Shown: one piece after another, positions 9,541 to 21,842 of the stretch
Position numbering within the stretch: the stretch's first letter is position 1
Layout of the letters: each line of letters starts with the position of its first letter
From: Cristatella mucedo
Taxonomy: Eukaryota; Bryozoa; Phylactolaemata; Cristatellidae
Direction of reading: 5' to 3'
DNA: 64,000 nucleotides
NCBI GenBank assembly: GCA_009760855.2
Contig: WPIO01000057.1
Coordinates: 62,001 to 126,000, forward strand
Position numbers and translations under genes: made by a program
The notes under the pieces: model-generated
The model's input: only the letters and a program-made list of their open reading frames with translations
Told to the model about the DNA's origin: nothing
The model's database searches: none

Positions 9541-10055
9541 TCACCTTAGTGTCGCTCGGTTCGGTGGGCGGCCCTTAGAAGCAGTCGAACTACCAATGTA
9601 TTTGCCACCGACCGTTCGAGTGCACCTCTTTCGAGCTGGGTAGTCCTGTGTACGGGTTAGCCTATCTCTACTTGCGATATATGCACCGGACACGATACAC
9701 CTTAACGTCAACGGGTAGCACACTGAGAATTAGAGACAGTGTACACTGATTTAGCACCTTAGCCCAAAGCCGAGTCTGGCCACGTGATAACCAGCTGTAG
9801 GCAGGCACTGAATTCTGGTATGGCATAGAAAAATCTGTCTTTGGCTCGACTTGTCAAGGCTCTCCAATGATCCGCCCCCTGGCTTACCGCGGTCAGGCCG
9901 AAACCAGTGTACTCAAGCTGGATCTGATTATTGATAACCACATAAGCTGGCGAGTAACAACGCCATTAGGCTTTGTTATGTTGCCACGATACTCTGATTA
10001 CCTTTTACGCAAGGAGAGCTGCTCGTGCGTACTCTAGCAGCCCGCGTGCCTTCCT
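9541..10055. repeat. Dispersed repeat C, copy 2 (~500 bp)
   Basis: Second copy of the repeat at 7069-7580, about 2.5 kb away in the same orientation and clearly diverged. Confidence 0.65.
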
Positions 10056-11218
10056 GACACTGGCCGGGCGCGCAGCGGCAAACATATGCGGAAAAAATTC
10101 TGAGGGTGCAGTGTGGGCTAGAGAAATCGATGCTCGGAGGCAAAATCTCAAGTCCTGTATGTACAAACTATGGCTACTTGCGCTGAGAGTGAGATAGGGA
10201 AAAGCTGAGCGTCCGCCGCTTGCCGTCCACCGTCTGCCGATGTCCGGGATGGATTTAGGAGAGGTGTGAAGTCAATCAGACGACAGCTCTTCTGGATAAG
10301 GTAGTGATGATAATAAGGAAAGAGGCTATCATGAGTTTAGCCTGCTGTCTTGATAGATAGCAGCAAGTGAGTCTGCTTGCGGACTATGGGAGCTTGAGTG
10401 CAAGTAGACGCTCGGTCTGTACCGTAACGTTCGTTTGAGCAGAGATTATCCATTGTGCAGTTGAATATCTGGAGCTGATTCAATTTGCAGGTATCAATAT
10501 TCAAAGAGTCTCATCATATATTTCCAATGGCTACAGAATGATAATTACTTCTTGTGAAAATTCACTTGTTACTTATTAGCCTTAAGGAATAGGAGCTAAA
10601 CAATCTCTGAGCATATACGGGGTATACCGCTCTACTTCAGTGTATCCTTTGTCGCAACTGATCAAGCATAGAATACGTGTCCTTTGCAAACCAATAGGGC
10701 GTAAATATAGAGCCTACCCGAGGCAAGGACTTCAATAGCAATTTACCTCTCAGCATATCCTTGGTTAGAGGGAGCTTTGTAGTTTTTACTAGTTTTTACT
10801 TTAGTTATTATCTAATTCATCTTGTCAAATGTGTTCCACAGGCGGTTCCTAAGCATAATTTTTACTCGAATCTTACAAATGTTGATTAACTCAGACTTTC
10901 TGTTACATGTTAATTGTTTAGGGCATTCATTTAACTAAAGGCTTTTTAACTATAACTAATGGAATAGATGATTTAAAATACTTTGCAAAGATCTATACAA
11001 TTGAATTATATCTAGTACCACTGGATAATCTAAAACCTGAGCGATGACACTCCTAGCTTTGCTTTCGTTGTAGTCTTAGGATAAAATATTATTGAGTTGT
11101 TTGCATAAAGAGGAAACGTCGTTCAATGCTATTGTACTAGTATTTCATCGAGAAACATAATTTATTAATAAGAATAATATAACGTTTGATATACTGCCCT
11201 CAGATAACTTGACATCTT
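10055..11218. other. No gene recognised
   Basis: AT-rich toward the right; short frames only; nothing supportable. Confidence 0.5.
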
Positions 11219-11712
11219 TCGAGTCACTTTCCATTTGCTGCTAAGAAAGCACGGTCAATTTGTGAGTGGTTGCATGCTCATTAAGTAATAAGAATTACAG
11301 TTAAGAGTGAAATGCACAGGTCAGCGTGCAAGAAGCATGGTTAGTGGCAGCATGCACAATGTCATTAGCCCGAATCAAGGAACCCACTAAATGTTGTCGT
11401 GAGAAGATGCGGTTTTATTTTGCTTCTCCATGTGGTCATGTCAAAAGATGTGACGTAAGTCGGAAGTGAGTCCCACGCTTTAGGAGTGTCGGTTCTAAAG
11501 TCACGGTATCCGAAGTACTTGAGGTTTCTACGTGATGTAGGTAAACTATTAGGTTCTGAAAAGCTGATGGCACGATGCTTAACCTAGTGGGAGAGTAGGT
11601 GTGATAGGTAGGCTGAATCAAAAGAATAAAAGGACCTGAAAGTGAGGGGCATAACCTAGAAGTTGGTGCGTTGTTTGACTGGGAGCCAGTGCAGGTCGGC
11701 GAGAAACTTTAA
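11218..11712 (-). mobile_element. LINE family A, decayed fragment
   Basis: Minus-strand match to the 3' untranslated region and the C-terminal reverse-transcriptase ORF (around GCCAGTGCAGGTCGGCGAG). The terminal hairpin is poorly preserved. Confidence 0.75.
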
Positions 11713-12817
11713 GGGATCCTAAAGGGCTGTCTAAATTAATGAATATGAGCATGCATTAATCTGGCTTTGCCTTACAGCAGCACGAATACGGTCTATTTTT
11801 CCCATGAAGTAAAGCTGAAACCTCCTTCTAGCACCATTTAAATCCGGTGTGTAGCATGTTGATGGAGTCGTGTAGGTTATCAAGATCAGTGATGGACCCA
11901 CTTCTCAGAGTAGCGTTGCAGGCTGCATTTTATATGGAACATGATTGAAAGATTTGCAAAACCATTCAGAGTTTCTCTGGAACAGCCTGCACATTCGGTA
12001 TTAAAGGTATACTGCTCGTCATGTGCGTTCAAAGTTTGTATGTTCACTGCATTATTGCGAGAGTTGAAGGCTTCATGCAGACTCTTTAAGCACCTTATGC
12101 AAACCTACATCGCAAACAAATTAAAAATTTTCAGAATTACATCTCTGTATTTCATTTTGCGATTGAAAAACTTTAACTTTGGCAAAATCTCATATCAGTA
12201 GCATAACTAAATAGTTAGCACCTAACTGGTTGCTAAAGTACTTGAATAGCAATAGCGAGCCAGTTTATGATATTGCACGTTACTTTCCGTTAGCTGTATC
12301 ATAGTAGCCTGATTGTTCTTGGAGATATTAAGCCCAGTCGAATATTGAATTTCCGTATGGTCAGTTTGTCAGCAGCGATAGTTGCAGCCTTTCTTAATGC
12401 ACTGGCAAGCTACTGAATATAGACTTTATTATGTAAAATATTCTCTATATCAATTCCCGTATACAATTCCTGAAAATTTACTGGATGAATTATTGTGGCT
12501 GTGGCTTGTTACTCGGTAAGTTCTGGCAAGGCATTAACTTCGGTGGACGTGAATGTATAAGCTTTTGATTGGTGCTACAAATAACAAAATGATCACTTTC
12601 TTTATGATTGAAAATGAACATTTCACAGTAACTAAAGATTGACACTGCATATGCATACGAATGGCATTGATCAGACTTCATTGCATTATTAGAACATATG
12701 AAGAGTGAGGGATAGGATGAGAGAAAGAGATAGAGATGCACGTGGTACTAAGTTGTATCTGCTCATGGAGCTATAATCAGAACCGTAATATATTGGGTAT
12801 TGTAGGTCTATGACAGT
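11712..12817. other. No gene recognised
   Basis: AT-rich DNA with short frames only on both strands. Confidence 0.5.
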
Positions 12818-12970
12818 ATTGAGTATCCATTTATCCATGGACCTACTTAAAACTGCATGCAGGACTGAATGTTCTTGGTTAATAGATAAATCAGATTGAG
12901 TATCCATTTATCCATGGACCTACTTAAAACTGCATGCAGGACTGAATGTTCTTGGTTAATAGATAAATCA
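12818..12970. repeat. 77-bp tandem duplication
   Basis: Two near-identical units, 12818-12894 and 12895-12970, each starting ATTGAGTATCC and ending GATAAATCA. The near identity suggests a recent event. Confidence 0.95.
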
Positions 12971-13049
12971 TTAAAGTGCCTTTATTTCGCAGGCTTCCAA
13001 AGACTTTAACTTACTTTTTCAACTTGTGTCACGAGATCCTCTTCGTTGG

Positions 13050-13445
13050 TGACTTTTAAAAGAAGCTAAAGGCGCATCCATTTATCACAGCATTTAGTGG
13101 GTCCATGTTTCATCCATTTATCACAGCATTTAGTGGGTCTATGTCGCATCCACTTATCACAGTATTTGGTGGGTCTATTTCGCATTCATTTATCACAGAA
13201 TTTAGTGGGTCTATGTGATTTGTTGTTTATGTGCTTGTACGTGCTGACACTGTGCAAACTGGCACTAACCGTGCATGCATGCTGATCCTGTGCTTCTAAC
13301 CATGTTATGCTCGTTGACATTAAGAATGCTACACCAAGCCATTCAATCATGCTGCCTTTGCACCAAATGTAGTTTGCCAAGAAAGAGATTGCGTATCTGA
13401 GGGCTATATACTAATGTATCATTACTATTATTGTTGTAATTGTTA
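13050..13445 (+). mobile_element. LINE family A 3' end with internal tandem repeat
   Basis: 3' untranslated region and terminal hairpin followed by an ATT-rich tail. It contains four copies of a 36-bp unit. Confidence 0.8.
13075..13216. repeat. 36-bp tandem repeat, four copies, inside LINE A
   Basis: Units begin at 13075, 13111, 13147 and 13183, core TTATCACAGCATTTAGTGGG. The unit derives from the LINE's own sequence. The open frame across it is a by-product. Confidence 0.9.
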
Positions 13446-14430
13446 TTTGTATTATTATAAAGTGAACTATAGTAGATGTACTCAGTTATTAGAGTAGGCC
13501 TGTTAATGACAAGCACTAGTTATACCACTAGATAAGGCAACGAAGAAAATAATATGAGACCAAGAGAGATCCAGACTTCAAGAAATGATCAGCAGAGCAG
13601 CCACGTTCATCATAATTTTACTCATTATTACCCAAGTGACATCTACAAGACTATCATGCACCAAAGCGAAGGACTGCCTTGTTCTCGCGGTCAATCCGGA
13701 TTTTGCTGAGGTCGTCTATATACTACCATCTTTGTTGGACGTTGCTTTTCCGCGAAATCGTTGGTCACCACTCAAATCAAGGACTCAAGAGACCTAAACA
13801 TGCATTCAAGCAGGATCTCAAATCTTTGTCCATACTTGAAAAGATTGTAATGCCACAAGGCAGTTATGATGTTTACTTATTGAAGGGTTTACTTGTCAGA
13901 TGATATTTTCCGACAGGATATCAGCTGCTAGGCAAATGACTGTCATACTAGCTTGACTCTTGTGCACGTCAGACTGATTTTATAATAGCAACTTGGTGTA
14001 CAGTGCAGCGTCAGTTTTATACCGTCTCAATTCAGGTTAGTTTCGTCGTGTGTAAGGCTGATTACCAGTGTGCACTAGTCACCTGAATTGGCTAATTTGT
14101 GTTCGCGTTTTCTTCTTGCTAATAGTGTGGCATATCTCTCCCGGCCTCGGAAGAAGTCGAAGAAGGTATTTTAAGGTGGTTCTTCATGTCATATCCACTA
14201 CAGAGAAGGTCGTCTAAATAGAACTCCTGCAACAACAGTTGTGAGCTTGTACTCGATCTCTTAAAAGTAGATCGGAACAGAGCTGGTGTGTAATTGAGGA
14301 AGCACAATCATAGTAGTGTGCCATCACGCTTTCTTAGGTCCAACCTCGTCGGCTTGCGTGCCATGAGGCAATGCCAGAGGCCTCATTCGTGCATCGGCCG
14401 AATTGGGTAGCACAGATAACCTGGCTGGTG
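13445..14430. other. No gene recognised
   Basis: Short frames on both strands, none with a signature. Confidence 0.5.
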
Positions 14431-15100
14431 ATTAACCACGGCGAAAAAATCGCGGCAGACCTGGATTTGTGCCTTTTCTTGCCGAAGCTAAACCTTTTTT
14501 ATAAATGGGAACAACCAGCAAATTGCAGTAACACATCCGAACTGGCTTCCGACCACCCATGGCCTTGGGATTGGTGATTTCGTCTACTGTGAATGGCACC
14601 TGCTGGGGTTCATAGAAAATAGGCATGTCTTTTTTAAATTGCACTGCAGTTTCGTCGTCTTTGACGATTCCAGTTCCTCTAGAAATGAACTTTGGAACTC
14701 CCGGCACACTTTCAGGCAAGCCTGCCTCAGGGTTATATCAGGGTTGTGTCAGGTAGTCGCTAACGTCCTCGACAATAGGACCCTGAGTACCTGAATTCCA
14801 GGTGGACAGAAGCGAATCTACCGAGATTCACTTCTCTAAGATGGCGTCGTGGCCATCCAAGTTTATACCAGGTAGTTTGGTCACTGCGAACCTTAATATT
14901 AGCCCGAGTGAGGTCGTGACGCCTGAAATGTAGATAGCTGCGAAAGCATTGGCCCGGATCGGGCTCAAGCATCTGCAGAGGGCGCTCGGTCGTGGACTGG
15001 CAGAGACCGGGCACTGGTCCAAGCACAAATTTTTCCAGCCGCTCCTAGATGGCGTATGGAGTGAAGCTACCTGCCGATCGCCTATCAATCTCAAAAGAGA
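14430..15100 (-). pseudogene. Ty3/Gypsy LTR-retrotransposon pol fragment
   Basis: The minus frame at 14432-14719 reads like the linker between protease and reverse transcriptase of Gypsy pol: a GTGIVKDDET block, then FKKDMPIFYEPQQVPFTVDE, then LLVVPIYKKG, matching the usual extended-arm motif and the xPIVPVPKKDG motif. A further fragment containing KLPGINLDGHD lies at ~14830-14880 in another frame. It is heavily broken; no LTRs, RT catalytic box or integrase were seen beside it. An old remnant. Confidence 0.6.
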
Positions 15101-16862
15101 TTTATAGGCTGTTCGGTCGAATTGACAGCCTCAATGGTTGCACATTGCTAATATGCTTTACCAAGGTGCCGCGGCTCGTAGCTATACTGCACATCACTGG
15201 AGGTCCTGCCCAGTGCTTTAAACTCACTGCTTTTCAACGTCCATATGCCGACCAGGAACTATTGACTTTTTCTGCAAACGGTCCAGCGTGAGCATCCAGA
15301 TAGGCCATTTGCCATGTTGGTGGTGTGGCTGTGAAGCAGCCGCTGGCATCGAGCCGGAAATCGAGCAGGCACGACTAGCCGAGTTGAATGCAGGTCCGTA
15401 TTGTGCTGAGCATCAGAGCAAGCAAGGCAGCCTGGAGAGCTAACCAGAATATGGCTGCTTTAATTCCTGCTTTCGTGGCTTTCGCTGCTTCTGATTGGCT
15501 GTATCCTTTACGACCCTCTCTCTGCAACCACTTTTCCCACAATCCGAACGTAGAGATTAAGCAATGGCGCTCCACTCTTAATAAACAAACAGTGCTTTAA
15601 GAATGGACTAAGTGCCACGGTCCTAATGAATTTCATTTGCAGTGGGTTATTCAGCAGGTGCTTGATTGAACCTAAATTTTAAGTCAGAGCCTCTCAGTGA
15701 ATGCCGGGCCCTGAACATTTGAATATACTCACCAACATTTCCTTGGAGGTCCAACCAGTATTTGTATTTCTCTTGAATGAGAAAGTTAACATGTTGAAAG
15801 TGGCGTTCATTTAGTTCAGGATCTTTTAATGTTCAAATTGCTCACTTCAACCTCTGGCGTCTGCTGGAAAGCCTAGCTTGACAGCAATTTGAACTTTACC
15901 AGGGACTGGCTGACAAGAATAATTTGTTGTCCTTCAGGCACATAAGCCACGAGAACGAGTCGAGCCGGGCTCAGAAGGCCATCAGCTTCTCAGCAGCAAA
16001 GTTAAAAGTTGCAAGCCTTTGGATAGCCGCTTGAAAAATGCCGGTCTGCTGCTCGTCGCTCACACTTTTCAACGAGGCTAGCCGTTTGTGGATCTACTTC
16101 TCGTGCAGCTCATTCACGTGCAGCTGATCTGATCATTCTTATGCTTTTTTGCTTCTCAAGCAGTCGCTAAAATGGCTCCAACATCCCATAGACTCATGAT
16201 GGGGCGCATCAGCGAATGTAAACGTATAATAATGATAACAATAATAAAATGAATATGACAAGACGCGCGCGTCACATCCTAAGAGAACAAGCTCTCCGTC
16301 GACGAGCTTTGCATATGCTGGAAAGAAGCAAGTCACGTTGTCAGTATGTATGGCGTTAATACACTTTACGACACAAAGGAAGTTCACTCGGAGTGAGCGA
16401 ATGCTCTGATCAACAGATTTTGATTTCTTTTTTAAATGTTATCACTAAGGCATGTCGTGACGTCAGTAAAGAGTTAAGTGTTGGGCTTTGGAGAGTAAGA
16501 ACTGGGGGCACAGTCTCCCAGGACTGGTTTCAGCTCTCATTTTCCAGCGTTTCTAAATGCATTGTCACATAATCAAGCATACTATCTCATTCTTAGAAAG
16601 ACGCGTGTTGGGTGCACCTGCTGCTTCTGCTGTGTTACCTAGCGCAGAGCCCTATCACTAATGTATGCCTCGCCAATGGCCAGCGGTTATACCACTTACA
16701 CAGGCCAGCCTACTCTTCACCTGTGGCCCAATAGCTATACGACTGACACAGCGAAGCGTCAGGCCACTGATGCTCTTTATATTTCCCGACGTAGCTGCTG
16801 CGATTCGTCGAGTTCTCCTGTGTGTACGAGTTGAGAGAAGCAAATATTGAGTCTCGTTTCTA
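15100..16862. other. No clear gene; possibly more retroelement debris
   Basis: Several broken minus-strand frames at 15375-16380 may be Gypsy gag-like debris, but no motif supports this. Confidence 0.3.
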
Positions 16863-18000
16863 AGTCGATGCGTTGCTAGACGAGGAGCCAGCACAGGTCA
16901 GCGAGAAGCGGTATTATGCGGTAACTGACAGACAAGCCTATCTGCAGAGTTGTGCGCCATCAGTAAGCGCCCGATGCACAGGCCGGTAGACCAGAAAGCG
17001 GTGAGTTACTGAAGCCGGTGATGCCGCGATGGCACACTAGGTAAGGCAGTTGCTTTCACGACCTCGGGATCGAGGTCATGGGTTCGATTCCTGCCGTTGG
17101 CGATTCTTTATCGTCACTGCAAGCAGTGGTGATAGCCGTAAAGGCTCTTCTGTCGCTATACAAAAAGAGGCTGTTTAATCAGCTAGGATTTATTTATTTA
17201 TATAAGCCAAGACGAGATGTCACGGATGCGTGGACCAATTTGGATGCTGTATCCCTGTCCAACTAACCCCGGACTTTAGCAATGTTATGCAGCTTAAAGT
17301 AGGCTGACTTTACCCTGAAGCTGACGTTGTCCAAGGAAAGGTCACTTTGAAAAATGACACCTGGGTTGCGAGCAGATTCAACTGGAGATACGCTGGCAGA
17401 GCTGATTTTGAGCATTAATCTCTCCAATTTCTGAATCACACTTGGTTTTCCCATTACCAGTAATTTTTTTTATCGCCATTCAATTAAAGAATGTTTACTA
17501 CCATCCACGTGCCGACGTCATCAATTAATACAGCATGGGAGTTCACAAAATTTGACGGACTAAAGGGCTGGGATAAATTCAAGCAGAGCTACAACTTGGC
17601 ATACAGCCGAGAAGTACAACTGAGTACATCTGCTTAAAAGTGGAAGCCTATATTTTTCCTGGCTAACACATTGAAAAGAGGGAGAGCATAATCCTTAAAA
17701 AGAACAGGACCAGCACCGAGCTATGAGGTACACCTCTTTGTCTTTTGACATCAGTACTCTTGAGTCTCCCCTTGTGACAGGACCTGAACCATTGCAGTGC
17801 AGTGCCAGTGAAGCTCGGGCAAGATGAGAGGCGCTCGAGGAGGACTTGGTGGTTGATAGTACCAGAAGCCGCCGAAAGATCGAGCAAAGTAGGAGAAACT
17901 CACAGCAATCTGCTTGAAATGCAAATCAATAGGGTTCTCGGCTCTCGGCCCTTGAGTCGGCCCCTGGGCGCTTTCCTGTATTAATACATAACTCACTGAT
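16863..18000 (-). mobile_element. LINE family A copy interrupted by a SINE
   Basis: Minus-strand reverse-transcriptase C-terminal region (PSVIQKLERLMLKISSASVS block at 17400-17454, then the thumb and palm-side sequence to ~18000), split by the SINE at 17017-17203. No terminal hairpin; truncated at both ends. Confidence 0.85.
17017..17203 (+). mobile_element. SINE family 1 (tRNA-derived), copy 1
   Basis: Pol III A box TGGCACACTAGG (17030-17041) and B box GGTTCGATTCC (17081-17091), then a tRNA-unrelated tail ending near GAGGCTGTTTAATCAGCTAG and an ATTT-rich end. It is flanked by AAGCC on both sides (17012-17016 and 17204-17208), a short target-site duplication, and sits inside LINE A. Confidence 0.85.
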
Positions 18001-18425
18001 CTTAGCAACAGCTGCGAAATTTAGGGGATGCATCTGAACGACGATGAAGAACGACGAGAGGTACGCACAACCATAACTGTCAAGCAGGATACTAGCAGCA
18101 AGCGTATCAACGTTGCCGCCGACGCGAAGGTACCAGCCTCAAGCTTTAAGCATTTAGACGTCCGTAGGCACACCATTTCTTAAGCACCACGGTCGAAAGA
18201 CTAACAGATAAGCTTTAAACAGGTCTTAGTTGTATCGGTTTCCCAATGCGGTGTTCGCAAGAGCTTCAGTTTTCGGAATAGAATTCTGTATCGGACAAAA
18301 AGCTTTAGTTGGGCTCAGGTGTCAGGAGGAGAGAATGCACAGCCTTATTGAGGACGATCAATGGAAAGTGTTAACAGACCAAAAAACTCTTGCTGAAACT
18401 TTCACCCTGGCAAATAAGTTCTCGT
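18000..18425. other. No gene recognised
   Basis: Short frames only; no repeat identity seen. Confidence 0.45.
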
Positions 18426-18745
18426 CTGGTTTTAAGTGATTTTAAGTGATTTTAAATGATTAATGATTAATGATTTTAATTTATTATTACCATTATAATT
18501 ATTATTTATTATTATTTATTATTGTTATTGTTATTATTATTTATAAATATATTTAAAATTCAATTAATTTTGAATGATTAATGATTTAAGTGATTTTAAA
18601 TGATTTTAAGTTATTGCTCCCCTTCAGCTTCGGGTACATGACGACCTCTCATGACTTGGGCTGCCGAGGCTCTCGGCTTGTTGGTATTCAACCTTTCGGT
18701 TGAATCGGTTGAATTCTCGTTGAATTCGGTTGAATTTTCGTTTGA
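18425..18745. repeat. AT-rich simple repeats and GGTTGAATT tandem
   Basis: GATTTTAA and TTATTA repeats at 18425-18620, followed by short tandem GGTTGAATTC-like units at 18690-18740. Confidence 0.85.
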
Positions 18746-18946
18746 TACCATCTATCCCCAAGTCCTTCTCGATTGCCTGTCATCTCGCCATAGCATTACT
18801 GGCGCAGTACTATAATGGTTAAGGTAGTATTTCAGTTGGAGACTCCTGAGCTTTGCTGTGAAAAGACGAAAATTATCCGATCAACCACTGAAGTGTGGTA
18901 TCTTATAGCTTTGCGTCGGCTTCTTTTCCCTTTTTGCAATCATGTA

Positions 18947-19043
18947 TGCGTGTGTGTGTGTGTGTGTGTGTGTGTGCCTGTGTGTGCCTGTGTGTGTGTG
19001 TGTGTGTGCCTGCGTGTGCCTGTGTGTGTGTGTGTGTGTGTGT

Positions 19044-19074
<31 letters not shown>

Positions 19075-19077
19075 CCT
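18947..19077. repeat. (GT)n microsatellite with GTGCCT interruptions, left part
   Basis: Dinucleotide tract of the same interrupted pattern as 21461-21841. The LINE B copy between them separates the two. Confidence 0.95.
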
Positions 19078-21458
19078 GATGTATGTATCTCCGTCAGTAA
19101 CTCCACAAAGTCATAAAGACCATGTGGGTGTTACGCAGGAGAGTTTTGTATAGCGCACTCACAGCCTAAGCGGCTTTCGGTACGCATTTGGTAGCCAACA
19201 GACTTCGTCTCACGCAACAAAGAGAAAGTGGGAAGCATAGCAGAGTTAGGAGAGCAGTTGAGGTAGCTAGTAGCTTAGAAGTAGCAGTTCAGGACCGCTG
19301 AAAAAGATGTGCCATAGTCGGCAGTAGGAGAGTAGTTGTCGTTGCGTAAGAATTGTGGAAGCGAGTTCCACAGCCTAGGACCTGCAGATCTAAAGCTTCT
19401 GTCGCCAACTGTCTTTAAGCGGAGGAATGGGACAGCTAATTTATTGTCCACACAGGACCTGAGGGTGCGAACAGGCTGAAACTGATGCAGCAGTTCAGCT
19501 AGGTATGAAGGAGCCAAGCCGTGGCCGGCCTTGTGGGTCAGCGTAAGAACTGTGCTCTGTATCCTTTGCTCAACCGGCAACCACCCTAGCTCTTCCAGCA
19601 AAGGTGACACGTGCTCAAACCGCTGGGACTTGAAGACCAGCCTTGCAGCCATATTCATAGTCCGCTGTAGTGGCATAATAGCTTTCTTTGGCAGCCCAGC
19701 CAAAAGGGAATTACAATAATCAAGCCGAGACAGAACTAAAGAGCTAGTTAAACTTTTTACAAGCCATTGTGGGAGACAGCTTCTAATCTTGGATAGGGAT
19801 CGGATGTGATGGCTAGTTGTAGAGGCAGTCTTCTGAATGAAGCTTTAGAAATTGAGGCAGCTGTCGAACACGTCACCTAGATTACGAGCACGTGGTGAAG
19901 GTCGCACAATAGCATCACCTATTAGAAGAGCAAAGCCTTTTAATCCAGCCACACGCTTAGGGTGTCCTCTGAGAAGCAGTTCGGTTTTATCATCATTTAA
20001 TTTCAGGAAGTTTTCCGACATCCAGGATTGAATATCGGCAAGGCAAGCATTCAGTTTCTCAGCTGCTGCAGCAGATTCCGACGGTTTAAATGACAAATAC
20101 AACTACAAATACAAATACAAATCACTTTTCCCAGAGGTTGCGTATAAATGGAGAACAGCAAGGGACCATGTACAGACCCTTGAGGGACTCCACAGGTGAC
20201 CCTTCTCATGTCTGAGACCTGACCCCCACACGACACGGATTGAACACGATCAGACAAGTAGGATTTAAGCCATGCCAGTGCTTCGTCTGCCAGACCGATC
20301 GTTGTTCTCAATCGTTCAAGCAGAACTTCGTGATCAATGATGTCGAAGGCAGCAGACAGATCTAGCAGAGCTAAGGCAGTGACATTCCCGTCGTCGTTGG
20401 CACGTAGAATGTCATTGTTAACACGAAGGAGAGCAGTTTCAGTAGAGTGCTGCCTCTTGAACCCTGATTGAAATGTTTCTGACATTCCATTATTTTCAAT
20501 ATGTTCAACTAGCTGCTTAGCAACAATTTTTTCAAGAATCTTTGATAAGAACGGAAGAAGGGAAACTGGACGATAGTTTGCTAGGACCTCTGTGTCTAAT
20601 CCAAGCTTTTTAAGAATAGGTCTAACGATTGCCGATTTGAAGGACTTGGGGACGACCCCTTTTCCCAAAGAAGCATTAAAAATCTTGGTTATGGCAGGGC
20701 TAAGATGGTCTGCAAGTGAAGACCACAGAGATGAAGGTATGGGGTCTTCAGGAGACGAGCTCGTTTTGCTAGACCTTATGAAGGCAGCCACATCACAGGC
20801 AGAAACATCAGAGAAATTTTTAAGAAGGGTCACAGGTTGAGGAACGGCGATTGCTTTGGTCGGAGGGGGCTTAATGGAGGCATGAATGTGCACAATTTTT
20901 CAGTAAAGAAGGCTGAAAACTTTTCGGCTGAGCCCTTAATATCTGGGGAGTCAGACCTGACAGCATTGGCCAGTAAATGGTTTACTGTCTTATAAATCTG
21001 TTTAGTGTCCGACTTGCAGGAATTCAGTCTTCTAATGAAAAAAGAAGCCCTGGCTTTTTTAAGCTTTCGGGTGTAAACTCGAAGGAAGTCTTTAAAATTG
21101 ACTAGGTCTGCCTCAGACCCCGATTTCTTGAAACGACGTTCCAGCCTGCGCTTAACGCGGCGCATCTTAAGGAGTTTTTTGTAAATTGAAAGGAATCTCG
21201 ACGACTTTGAACACGGATAGAGCGAACGGGAGCATGCTTGTCAAGAGCACTCCTGAGTGTCATGTTCATCGCATCAGTGAGGGTATCGAGGCTGCCGGTC
21301 GAGTCTGAATGCAGATCAAGAAGGCCTGCGTCACAAACAGATTTCAAAAACTTGTCCATGTCATTGCTTTGTAAGTTACGTCGTTTGGCAAATTCGACAT
21401 TGCCCTGCACGTACGAGGGAGCAGGAACAGTAAACGAGACCGAACAATGATCTGAGAG
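19078..21458 (-). mobile_element. LINE family B (CR1/L2/Rex1-like), longest copy
   Basis: Minus-strand ORF2 remains. Reverse-transcriptase blocks: YRPVSLLPFLSKILEK, QSGFKRQHSTETALLRVNND, LLDLSAAFDIIDH and VTCGVPQGS (within 20051-20893); then the thumb (19845-20102) and C-terminal domain (19275-19703). The part before the RT (20830-21410) is present but the endonuclease is missing. The FYADD catalytic box is deleted near 20100-20125 and replaced by ACAAAT repeats, so the copy is dead. The 3' end has GTATCTCCGTC..AACTCCAC in reverse. Both flanks are GT microsatellite. Confidence 0.9.
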
Positions 21459-21460
21459 GG

Positions 21461-21692
21461 TTAGTGCCTGTGTGTGTGCCTGTGTGTGTGCCTGTGTGTG
21501 TGCCTGTGTGTGTGTGCCTGTGTGTGTGTGTGTGCCTGCGTGTGTGTGTGTGTGTGAGTGTGTGAGTGTGTGTGTGTGCCTGTGTGTGTGCCTGTGTGTG
21601 TGCCTGTGTGTGTGTGCCTGTGTGTGTGTGTGCCTGTGTGTGTGTGCCTGTGTGTGTGTGCCTGTGTGTGTGTGTGTGTGTTCCTGTGTGTG

Positions 21693-21736
<44 letters not shown>

Positions 21737-21808
21737 TGTGTGTGAGTGTGTGTGTGTGCCTGTGTGTGTGCCTGTGTGTGTGCCTGTGTGTGTGCCTGTG
21801 TGTGTGTG

Positions 21809-21841
<33 letters not shown>
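21461..21841. repeat. (GT)n microsatellite with GTGCCT interruptions, right part
   Basis: ~380 bases of TGTGTGTGCC units. Long Cys/Val open frames across it are artefacts of the repeat. Confidence 0.97.

Positions 21842-21842
<1 letters not shown>

Noticed and set aside
12818-13216. CRISPR-like array
   Set aside because: Adjacent direct repeats without spacers, in a eukaryotic LINE context.
13097-13285. Leu/Ser/Gln repeat protein
   Set aside because: Frame across a 36-bp repeat derived from LINE untranslated sequence.
17030-17091. Possible tRNA gene
   Set aside because: Both pol III boxes are present but the sequence is part of a SINE with a tail and target duplication and recurs twice; I could not draw a full cloverleaf.
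18815-19153. Cys/Val-rich and His/Thr-rich open frames
   Set aside because: Products of translating a GT/AC microsatellite in frames without stops; the same applies to 21472-21953.
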